Shown here in pieces: positions 14,452 to 21,675 of a stretch of DNA of 28,131 nucleotides. The translations under genes were made by a program, and so were the position numbers. Source of the DNA: Pseudomonadota bacterium (lineage in GTDB: Bacteria > Pseudomonadota > Gammaproteobacteria > Xanthomonadales > Xanthomonadaceae). Location: positions 1 to 28,131 of the forward strand of contig JAEWNY010000095.1 of NCBI GenBank assembly GCA_023461075.1. Direction: 5' to 3'. The notes beneath the pieces were generated by a model. The model searched no databases. It saw nothing but the letters and a program-made list of their open reading frames with translations, and had not been told where the DNA came from. Each line of letters begins with the position of its first letter. Within the stretch, counting starts at the first letter, position 1.

Positions 14452-17358
14452 ATGGGCCGCATGTCTCGTCGCAATGTCTTGTCGCTGGCCGTCACCAGCG
14501 TGCTCACGCTTGGCCTGGCCGCCTGTGGCAGCGGTGGTGGAAGCAAGGAAACGCCGCCGCCGACCAATGGGGGGGGCGCCGGCTTCACCCCCACCATTGC
14601 GACCGACGCCAGCATCACCGCGGCATCCGCTCCTTCGGTGGCTGGCGTTCCGTCTCCGACCGTGATCGACGGTACGTTCGGCAAGCAGCTGGTCGTCGTC
14701 AATGCAGGGGAGTCGTTGGCGTTGGGAGCAACCGGCAGCGGCGTCGGTATCGGGGTGCTGGACTCCGGCGTGCGCACCAATCATCCCGCGCTGGGTTCGC
14801 GTGTCGCCTACAACGGCTTCTACCTGAACCCCGCAAACAACAACCGAAACGTCGATTACGTGCTGGAACACGGCACCGCGGTGGCCTTGACCGCTGCCGG
14901 CGCGGCCACAGGTCGCTGGCCCGGTGGCGTGGCGCCAGCGGCCACCATCGTGTCCGGGCGATTCCTCTCGGACAATCCGCCGGGCGATGACGGCTCGGGA
15001 CAGGGCAACGCGATCAGCACCGCGGACTCGGCGGACTTCGCCAGTTTCATGAAGGAGGCGAATGCCGACCTCCACGGACGCGGCGCACGCATCATCAACA
15101 ATTCCTGGGGCGGCGTGTACTTCACCGACGAGGCTGCCGGCGCCGCGGCGATGGCCGAAGGCTTCAAGGACTTCATCATCAATCGCGACGGACTGATCGT
15201 GTTCGCCAACGGCAACTACGGCCGTGACGCCCGCTATCGAGCCGATCCGTCGGATACCTCGTCGCTGCCGACGCTCGCACCGCAGGCCGGCATCGGGCGT
15301 GGCTGGCTGACCGTCGCGGCACTCGATCCCGACAACACCGCGCAGCTGCTTGATTTCTCCCAGCAGTGTGGCCGCTCGATGACCTACTGCCTGGCCGCAC
15401 CGGGCCGGGTGGTGGTGAAAGGCGTGTCGCCCCCGGGATCGAGTGCGCCCCTGACCGACCAGAACAACGAGTACATCTGGCAAGGTACCTCGTTCGCGGC
15501 GCCGATGGTGTCTGGCGCCGCTGCTGCGGTCTGGTCGATGTTCCCTTACTTCAACAACGACTTGGTCCGGCAGACCCTGCTGGGCACAGCCAAGGATGCG
15601 GGTGCGGCGGGCGTCGACCCGGTGTTCGGCTACGGCATCCTCGACGTCGGCAAGGCCGCGCGCGGTCCCGGCAAGTTCGACTGGGGCAATGTCACCGTCA
15701 ACTTCACCGGCACCTCGGTGTGGCGCAACAACATCAGCGGCAGCGGCGGGCTGGTGAAACAAGGCACCGGCACGCTCAGCCTGACGGAGGCACAGAGCTA
15801 TACCGGCGACACCCGCGTGGACGGCGGCGCGCTGGACATCCGCAACGGACTGGGCGGATCCAGCCTGTTCGTCGGCAGTGGCGGCCTGGCCTATGCCAGC
15901 GGCGCCTTCGGCAAGAACGTGCAGAACGCCGGCCGCTTCTTCAATGGCCGTGATGCCGGCGCGACGATCGCGGGCAACTACGTGCAGACATCCAGCGGCA
16001 ACCTGGGTGTGTGGTTGGGCACGCCGTTGCAGGTCAACGGCAGCGCCACCCTTGCCGGCCAAGTCAGCATCCTGGGATCGCGCAGTGGCTACACCACGAC
16101 CGCCAAGGAAGTCCTGCTGAGGGCGAACGGTGGCGTGAGCGGCACGTTCGGCTCGGTGAAGGCGGCGCCGAACGTGTTTCTGGACGCCACGATCGGCTAC
16201 GACGCCAGCAGCGCCTTCCTCAACATCAATCGCATCCAGATCAATGCGGCGGCCGCGGCGCTCGGCCTTTCAGGCGCGGCGATCGGTTCGGCTCAGCGCG
16301 TGGAGGCCGCGTTCGGTGCGATCGATGGCGGCATCGTCCCCCCGAACGGCATTCTGGTCGGCGGCGCGGCCGACATCCAGAACACCACATTCGATGCAGC
16401 CACAGCCGATCGTTCATTGCGCAGCCTGGCCGGGCAGATGCACGCGGCCAACATGGCATTGACGCTGGAGTCGATGGACGCCGGTCGCCGCGCGATGAGC
16501 GACCGCTTCGATGCGCTGGTCGATCGCCCGTTGCTCGCCGGCAGCTGGCAGCAGGACCTGCGCGACAACGGCGCGCTGGCGCAGTCTGGCTTCAGCGGCC
16601 TCGATTACCAGCTGTCGGGCTGGATGATGGGCCAGGACATCCGCATGGGCGGCAATGGCGTGTTCGGCTTGGCCGCGAGCCATACCGATGCGCAAGGCTG
16701 GATGTCGGACCTGGGCGATCGCACCCGCAACCGCCAGACCGAGGCACAGGCCTACGCCGGTTGGCTGGGTGATCGTGCCTATGTGCGCGGCGCGTTGGGT
16801 GCCGGTCGCTTCGAGCGCGAGGTCGAGCGCAACGTCATGCTCGGCCTGCGTCACGAGGCAGTCAACACCCTCGGCAACGGCAACTACCTGTTCGCCAACG
16901 TGGAGGGCGGCCATCGTTTCGACCTGGGTGTGGCGTCACTGTCGCCATACATCGGCAGCCAGCTGGCGCGCATCCGCAGCAATGGCTTCAACGAGGCCGG
17001 CGCGGCCGGTTTCGGCTTGCGAGCCGATGGCTGGGATGTCGATCGCTGGCAGGCCTATGCGGGCTTGCGCGCCAGTCGCGACTGGCAGTTGTCGGGAGGA
17101 TTCCGGTTCGGCATCGATGGTCGCGCCGAATGGCAGCGCACGCTCTCCGATGGCAACGACCTGCTGGCGAGCTTCACCGGTCTCGAGCAGTGGATGCCGG
17201 TCGGTGGGCTGTCGATGGCGCGGCAGGGCAGCCTGTTCGGACTCGGTTTCAGCGCCCAGTGGAAGAACGGCAGCCTGCTGCGTCTTGATCTCAGCCAGCG
17301 CCGCAGCGAGTTGGGCGACAACGGCATGGTCAATGCCAGCTATCGCTACCGTTTTTGA
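14452..17358 (+). CDS. S8 (subtilisin-like) serine protease autotransporter with lipobox
   Basis: A 968-residue secreted protease. An N-terminal export signal ends in LTLGLAAC (lipobox Cys25), followed by a Gly/Ser/Pro linker. The S8 catalytic triad is complete: Asp104 in VLDSG, His140 in LEHGTAV, Ser347 in GTSFAAP, with oxyanion Asn in FANGN (about 253). A passenger-associated repeat (KQGTGTLSLTEAQSYTGDTRV, about 436-455) leads into a beta-helix-like stem, then a C-terminal outer-membrane beta-barrel (about 690-968) ending in the terminal aromatic motif YRYRF. GGAG at 14441-14444 is seven bases before the chosen ATG. Passenger and barrel resemble Xanthomonad/Pseudomonas subtilase autotransporters; the lipobox recalls Neisseria NalP. 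It interrupts the leucine genes on the opposite strand. Confidence 0.95.
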   Translation: MGRMSRRNVLSLAVTSVLTLGLAACGSGGGSKETPPPTNGGGAGFTPTIATDASITAASAPSVAGVPSPTVIDGTFGKQLVVVNAGESLALGATGSGVGIGVLDSGVRTNHPALGSRVAYNGFYLNPANNNRNVDYVLEHGTAVALTAAGAATGRWPGGVAPAATIVSGRFLSDNPPGDDGSGQGNAISTADSADFASFMKEANADLHGRGARIINNSWGGVYFTDEAAGAAAMAEGFKDFIINRDGLIVFANGNYGRDARYRADPSDTSSLPTLAPQAGIGRGWLTVAALDPDNTAQLLDFSQQCGRSMTYCLAAPGRVVVKGVSPPGSSAPLTDQNNEYIWQGTSFAAPMVSGAAAAVWSMFPYFNNDLVRQTLLGTAKDAGAAGVDPVFGYGILDVGKAARGPGKFDWGNVTVNFTGTSVWRNNISGSGGLVKQGTGTLSLTEAQSYTGDTRVDGGALDIRNGLGGSSLFVGSGGLAYASGAFGKNVQNAGRFFNGRDAGATIAGNYVQTSSGNLGVWLGTPLQVNGSATLAGQVSILGSRSGYTTTAKEVLLRANGGVSGTFGSVKAAPNVFLDATIGYDASSAFLNINRIQINAAAAALGLSGAAIGSAQRVEAAFGAIDGGIVPPNGILVGGAADIQNTTFDAATADRSLRSLAGQMHAANMALTLESMDAGRRAMSDRFDALVDRPLLAGSWQQDLRDNGALAQSGFSGLDYQLSGWMMGQDIRMGGNGVFGLAASHTDAQGWMSDLGDRTRNRQTEAQAYAGWLGDRAYVRGALGAGRFEREVERNVMLGLRHEAVNTLGNGNYLFANVEGGHRFDLGVASLSPYIGSQLARIRSNGFNEAGAAGFGLRADGWDVDRWQAYAGLRASRDWQLSGGFRFGIDGRAEWQRTLSDGNDLLASFTGLEQWMPVGGLSMARQGSLFGLGFSAQWKNGSLLRLDLSQRRSELGDNGMVNASYRYRF

Positions 17359-17380
17359 CCGACCCGGATCGGCGTGAACG

Positions 17381-17408
17381 AAAAACGCGGCCTTCGGGCC
17401 GCGTTTTT
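17381..17408. terminator. Bidirectional rho-independent terminator
   Basis: Perfect 12-bp stem AAAAACGCGGCC (17381-17392) and GGCCGCGTTTTT (17397-17408) closed by a TTCG loop with a C-G closing pair, followed by more T residues on the plus strand (to 17410). The A run on the other side gives a U-tract in the minus direction. It lies between the converging autotransporter and isovaleryl-CoA dehydrogenase genes and can end both transcripts. Confidence 0.92.
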
Positions 17409-17459
17409 TTGGGGGCGATGCCGCTGCTTGATGCGACATCGCCACCTCGTCAACAACCC

Positions 17460-18617
17460 TCAACCGTGGCCGTTGAACAACTCGCGGCCGATCAGCATGC
17501 GGCGGATCTCGTTGGTGCCGGCACCGATCGCGTAGAGCTTGGCATCGCGCAGCAGGCGCCCGGCCGGGAATTCGTTGATGTAGCCGTTGCCACCGAGCGC
17601 CTGGATCGCCTCCAGCGTCACGTTGACGGCGGCTTCGGAGGCATGCATCAGGCAGGCGGCGGCATCCACGCGGCTCTTGTGGCCGGCGTCGTAGTCCCGC
17701 GCGATCTGGTAGGCGAAGGCGCGGCTCGATGCGAGCGCGGTGTACATGTCGGCGACCTTGGTCTGCATCAGCTGGAAGGTGCCGATGGCGACATCGAATT
17801 GCTTGCGCTCGCGCACGTAGGGCAGGGTGAGGTCGAGTGCGGCCTGCATCAGGCCGATGGGCCCGCCGGTCAGCACCAGGCGTTCGGTATTGAGGCCGGC
17901 CATCAGTACCTTGACGCCCTGGTTCACTTCGCCCAGCACGTTGTCGGCGGGGATTTCGCAGTCTTCGAACACCAGCTCGCAGGTGTTGGAGCCACGCATA
18001 CCCAGCTTGTCCAGTTTCTGCGCGGTGGAGAAACCCTTCATGCCCTTCTCGACGATGAAGGCGGTCATTGCGCGCGAGCCTTCGCTCTTCGGTGCGGTGC
18101 GCATGTAGACCACCAGCACGTCGGCTTCGGGTCCGTTGGTGATCCACATCTTGTTGCCGTTTGCGATCCAGATGCCATCGCGCAGCTCGGCACGGCACGA
18201 CATCGAACCGACCACATCGGAACCGGCGCCGGGTTCGCTCATCGCAAGCGCACCGACGTGCTCCCCGCTGCACAGCTTCGGCAGGTATTTCGCGCGCTGC
18301 GTATCGCTGCCGTTGGCGTAGAGGTTGTTGACGCAGAGGTTGGAATGCGCGCCATAGGACAGGCCGACCGACCCGGATGCGCGCGAAATTTCCTCCATCG
18401 CCACCAGGTGGGCGAGGTAGCCCATCTCGCTGCCACCGAATTCGCCGGGGATGGTCAGGCCGAGCAGGCCCATCTCGCCGAGCTTCCGCCACAGGTCCTG
18501 CGGGAACCAGTTTTCCTCGTCGATCGATGCCGCGCGCGGCGCGATCTCGGCTTCCGCGAAGCGTCGCACCGCATCGCGCAGGGCGTCGATGTCCTCGTTG
18601 AGTTTCGGCGTATGCAT
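17460..18617 (-). CDS. liuA: Isovaleryl-CoA dehydrogenase
   Basis: FAD-dependent acyl-CoA dehydrogenase that oxidises isovaleryl-CoA to 3-methylcrotonyl-CoA, passing electrons to ETF. The 385 residues have the family motifs LAMSEPGAGSD (flavin/substrate loop), NGNKMWITNG, and QALGGNGYINEFP near the C-terminus. Glu245 in LNTERLVL is at the position of the IVD catalytic base (in helix G), which distinguishes IVD from short/medium-chain enzymes whose Glu is near the C-terminus. I chose the ATG at 18615-18617, where homology begins; the open frame upstream runs through hairpin-rich spacer. The next minus-strand gene upstream is leucine dehydrogenase. Confidence 0.95.
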   Translation of the reverse strand: MHTPKLNEDIDALRDAVRRFAEAEIAPRAASIDEENWFPQDLWRKLGEMGLLGLTIPGEFGGSEMGYLAHLVAMEEISRASGSVGLSYGAHSNLCVNNLYANGSDTQRAKYLPKLCSGEHVGALAMSEPGAGSDVVGSMSCRAELRDGIWIANGNKMWITNGPEADVLVVYMRTAPKSEGSRAMTAFIVEKGMKGFSTAQKLDKLGMRGSNTCELVFEDCEIPADNVLGEVNQGVKVLMAGLNTERLVLTGGPIGLMQAALDLTLPYVRERKQFDVAIGTFQLMQTKVADMYTALASSRAFAYQIARDYDAGHKSRVDAAACLMHASEAAVNVTLEAIQALGGNGYINEFPAGRLLRDAKLYAIGAGTNEIRRMLIGRELFNGHG

Positions 18618-18651
18618 GATCTGGACTCTGCCAAGTGGGTTCAGTTGCAGA

Positions 18652-18689
18652 GCCCCCCTTGAGTCAAGGGGGGCGCCGCGACAGCGGCG
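18652..18689. repeat. Double palindrome between leucine dehydrogenase and isovaleryl-CoA dehydrogenase genes
   Basis: Two adjacent hairpins: GCCCCCCTTGA-G-TCAAGGGGGGC (18652-18674, 11-bp perfect stem) and CGCCGC-GACA-GCGGCG (18674-18689). They lie in the 5' region of liuA, 35 bases before its ATG. They look like an intergenic palindromic (REP-like) element or an attenuating or stabilising mRNA structure. No U-tract is present, so a classical terminator is unlikely. Confidence 0.6.
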
Positions 18690-18742
18690 GGGGTTGTGGA
18701 GGCAACAGCATGGGGCCCGAAATTCGCACAGCGGACTTCGGG

Positions 18743-18767
18743 TGATTTCGTGCAACGCACGAAATCA
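18743..18767. repeat. Perfect hairpin overlapping the leucine dehydrogenase stop codon
   Basis: TGATTTCGTGC (18743-18753) and GCACGAAATCA (18757-18767) form an 11-bp stem with a three-base loop. The TGA stop of the leucine dehydrogenase gene (18765-18767 on the minus strand) is part of the stem. A smaller hairpin, CCCGAA (18716-18721) with TTCGGG (18737-18742), follows directly. It may terminate weakly, protect the 3' end or modulate expression of liuA downstream. Confidence 0.6.
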
Positions 18768-19865
18768 GTGCCCGCGGATGCGTCCCTGGAAGCGCGGCGT
18801 GCCACGACCCATCGACAGCTTGAGGCGACCGATCTTCTCGATCCGCTCCTCGGCCATGCGGTCGGCGGCTTGGTAGGTCGGGATGCCGTCGCGCTCGGCG
18901 ATTTCGTAGATGCGCGTCAGGTTGTGGTAGATCGTGCGCATCATCCGCATCGCGCGCTCGCGGTTGTAGCCGTCAAGCTCCAGCGCCACGTTCATCACGC
19001 CGCCGGCGTTGACCGCGTAGTCCGGGGCGTACAGCACGCCGCGGCGGGTCAGCTCGTCACCGATCGCATTGGTCGCCAGCTGGTTGTTGGCGGCGCCGCA
19101 GATCACCTTGGCCTTGATCCGGTCGATCGTGTTCTCGTTGAGGGTGCCGCCGAGCGCGCATGGCGAATAGACATCGGCATTGACGTCGTAGATCTCGTCC
19201 AGGCCCACCGCCTCGGCGCCGAATTCGTTGACCGCGCGATCGATGAGCTTGGGATTGATGTCGGTGACGAAGATCTTGGCGCCGCGTTCCTTCAGCAGCT
19301 TGACGAACTCCATGCCGACGTGGCCCAGACCCTGCACCGCGTAGCTGTAGTGGCCGACTTCCTCGTTGCCGAACTTCTTGTTGAGGGTGGCCATCAGGCC
19401 CTGCAGGGTGCCGTAGGCGGTGAACGGCGAAGGATCGCCGGAGCCGCCATGCACCTGGTGCACCCCGGTGACGTATTCGGTCTCGCGGTAGACGTATTCC
19501 ATGTCGTTGACGTCGATGCCGACGTCCTCCGCGGTGATGTAGCGGCCACCCAGCGACTCGACGAACTGGCCGAACGCGCGGAACAGCGCCTCGGACTTGT
19601 CCTTGGAGGCATCGCCGATGATCACCGCCTTGCCGCCGCCCAGGTTCAGGCCGGCCACCGCGTTCTTGTAGCTCATGCCCCGCGAGAGGCGCAGCACGTC
19701 GTTCAAGGCTTCCTGTTCGCTGGCATAGTTCCACATGCGGGTGCCGCCGAGCGCCGGGCCGAGCACGGTGCTGTGGATGGCGATGATCGCCTTCAGGCCG
19801 GCGTCCTTGTTGTGGCAGAAGACGATCTGTTCGTGGCCGGTGTGCTCGAGCGTTTCAAAAACCAT
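18765..19865 (-). CDS. ldh: Leucine/valine/phenylalanine-type dehydrogenase
   Basis: NAD-dependent oxidative deamination of leucine (and valine, isoleucine) to the 2-keto acid; the entry step of the pathway encoded here. The 366-residue protein fits the Leu/Phe/Val dehydrogenase branch of the Glu dehydrogenase superfamily. MSYKNA (Lys67) and LGGGKA (Lys79) provide the substrate-binding and catalytic lysines, a Rossmann NAD site is seen at VQGLGHVG (about 173-180), and PCALGG is family-typical. GGAG lies six bases before the ATG at 19863-19865. It stands upstream of liuA with a 147-base hairpin-rich spacer. Which amino acid is preferred cannot be read from sequence; the liu context favours leucine. 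Confidence 0.94.
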   Translation of the reverse strand: MVFETLEHTGHEQIVFCHNKDAGLKAIIAIHSTVLGPALGGTRMWNYASEQEALNDVLRLSRGMSYKNAVAGLNLGGGKAVIIGDASKDKSEALFRAFGQFVESLGGRYITAEDVGIDVNDMEYVYRETEYVTGVHQVHGGSGDPSPFTAYGTLQGLMATLNKKFGNEEVGHYSYAVQGLGHVGMEFVKLLKERGAKIFVTDINPKLIDRAVNEFGAEAVGLDEIYDVNADVYSPCALGGTLNENTIDRIKAKVICGAANNQLATNAIGDELTRRGVLYAPDYAVNAGGVMNVALELDGYNRERAMRMMRTIYHNLTRIYEIAERDGIPTYQAADRMAEERIEKIGRLKLSMGRGTPRFQGRIRGH

Positions 19866-20010
19866 GGTGGACTCCGATGCGCCCGGTGCGGGCGGGACGG
19901 CGCTATCGCGCCAAGGAAGCCCGATATTCTAGCGGAACCGGCAAGATCGACTTGCTGCGCTGCAGTTGCATGGCGGAGCGGAAAGGGCTAGGGCGTGGTG
20001 TTGCGCGCCG

Positions 20011-21576
20011 TCAAAGTTGTGATTCGATCGGCAGCCAGCCCATCAGCCGGGCGTTCCATCGGCGCATCCACCCGGCACCCGGCTCCTGCCGATGCAGCCG
20101 TGGTGGCGATGGCGCGCGATCCAGCCAGCGCAGGTGGCCCGACCCGTCGAGATCGACCCAATAACTGGCCTCCGGCGAGGACAGCCGCAGGTATTGCTCC
20201 CGCACGCCCGCGGCGATCGCCGGGTCGTCGAACATCAGGCCCATCTCGGTATTGAGGTAGGCCGAGCGCGGATCGAGGTTGAACGAGCCAATGAACCCAC
20301 GCCGGCCATCCAGCACATAGGCCTTGGTATGCAGGCTGGCGCCGCTGCTGCCCAGCCCTGCAGCGGACACTGCACGGGGTTTCAGTTCATGCAGTTGAAC
20401 ACTGCCGCGCAGCAGGGTCTCGCGGCGCTTGGCATAGCCGCCATGGACCGCGACCACGTCGTTGGCCGCGAGCGAATTGGTGATGATGCCGATCTGCTTG
20501 CCGCTGGCTGCGGCATCGACCAGATAGCGCGTGGTCGTCTCGCCCGGCACGAAATAGGGCGAGATCAGCAGAGCCTGATGCTGCGTTGTCAGCAGTTGTT
20601 CGCGGATGCCATCCACCATCCAGCCTTCGCGTGGTTGGTCGCCACGCTTGATCGGTGGGTCGGCGACGATCCGCAGGTTCGCGCTCCAGTGCGGCGACAG
20701 GCCACCTTCTGCATAGGCCTTGAGACTGTCGCGCGAGGCGACCCGCTGCAGGTATTTCCTGGCCTCGGCCGAACGTGACTCCTGCGACATCGCGGCGACG
20801 ACTTCGGCGGGCATCGGGCCTTGCTTGCGGCGCAGTGCCGACATCGGAATGACGGCGGCACTGTTCCAGTAAGTGTCGAAGTGATGGCTGGCCTGCGCCA
20901 CCACCGGGCCGAATACCAGCGCATCGAGGTCGCGGAAATTCGCTTCCTCCGATGCATCGAAATATTCGACGCCGATGTTGCGGCCGCCGACGATCGCGGC
21001 GCGGCCATCGGCGATCCACGCCTTGTTGTGCATGCGGTGGTTGATGCTGGCCAGGCGCTGCAGCATCTCGGCGACGCGCTCGATGCCGGCACGGTTGCGG
21101 AAGGGGTTGTACAGGCGGATCTCGACGTTGGGATGCCCGTCCAGCGCCAGCCACTTGGCATCCTTGGACACCGCGTTCATGTCGTCCAGCAACAGCCGCA
21201 CGCGCACGCCGCGCTTGGCGGCCATCCACAATTCGCGGGCGAGCAGGCGGCCGGTGACATCGTCGTGCCAGATGTAGTACTGCACGTCCAGGCTGCGCCC
21301 AGCCTGGCGCGTGGCCATCACCCGCGCGGCGAACGCGTCCAGTCCTTCGGGCAACAGGATCACCCCGCTCCGGCCTTTCTCCCGGGCCAGCAAGGGCGCC
21401 AGCTCGCGATCGATCGCGGTCTGTGCCGGCTGCAGCGGCAGGGTGGTCGAGGGCGCGCCGAGTGCACGCGGCATCAGGCGATCCGCCAGCAGCCAGCCAC
21501 TGGCGACCAAGACCATGAATACGCCGACCGCGATCACCAGCCAGCGCTTCGCCTGTTTTCGCCATCCATTCCCCAT
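20011..21576 (-). CDS. Phospholipase D-family protein, cardiolipin synthase C type
   Basis: Probable cardiolipin synthase or related phosphatidyltransferase, anchored in the inner membrane. The 521 residues have one N-terminal TM (about 12-31) and two PLD (HKD) motifs: His183/Lys185 in HNKAWIADG with Asp190, followed by GGRN, and His416/Lys418 in HTKAYVLDG with Asp423, followed by GSFNLDPRSAYLNTE. The second motif pattern (GSFNLDPRS) is typical of ClsC/YmdC-type enzymes, which pair with an O-acetyl-ADP-ribose domain partner in E. coli; no such partner is here. I chose the ATG at 21576, before the TM; a GTG at 21618 would add 14 residues. It is divergent from icmF with about 99 bp between them. 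Confidence 0.88.
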   Translation of the reverse strand: MGNGWRKQAKRWLVIAVGVFMVLVASGWLLADRLMPRALGAPSTTLPLQPAQTAIDRELAPLLAREKGRSGVILLPEGLDAFAARVMATRQAGRSLDVQYYIWHDDVTGRLLARELWMAAKRGVRVRLLLDDMNAVSKDAKWLALDGHPNVEIRLYNPFRNRAGIERVAEMLQRLASINHRMHNKAWIADGRAAIVGGRNIGVEYFDASEEANFRDLDALVFGPVVAQASHHFDTYWNSAAVIPMSALRRKQGPMPAEVVAAMSQESRSAEARKYLQRVASRDSLKAYAEGGLSPHWSANLRIVADPPIKRGDQPREGWMVDGIREQLLTTQHQALLISPYFVPGETTTRYLVDAAASGKQIGIITNSLAANDVVAVHGGYAKRRETLLRGSVQLHELKPRAVSAAGLGSSGASLHTKAYVLDGRRGFIGSFNLDPRSAYLNTEMGLMFDDPAIAAGVREQYLRLSSPEASYWVDLDGSGHLRWLDRAPSPPRLHRQEPGAGWMRRWNARLMGWLPIESQL

Positions 21577-21675
21577 GCCCTCAGTATCAAGGGCTCCGGT
21601 CCGGGGGGCAACGGGCACGGGTCTACAGGTGCCAGTTTACAATCCGGGATCAACGCACCACGGAAAACAAGCGTC

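Noticed and set aside
19926..19931. TAGAAT (minus strand) as a -10 element for leucine dehydrogenase
   Set aside because: Good hexamer, but no convincing -35 at 16-18 bases; left uncalled.
20821..21675. Upstream extension of the icmF reading frame
   Set aside because: Runs antisense through the phospholipase-D gene; the B12-binding domain starts near 21700, so the ATG at 21676 is preferred.
21577..21675. Adenosylcobalamin riboswitch or promoter in front of icmF
   Set aside because: The 99-bp region is too short for a full cobalamin riboswitch and I see no B12-box sequence. A TACAAT hexamer at 21638-21643 could be a -10 but has no matching -35.
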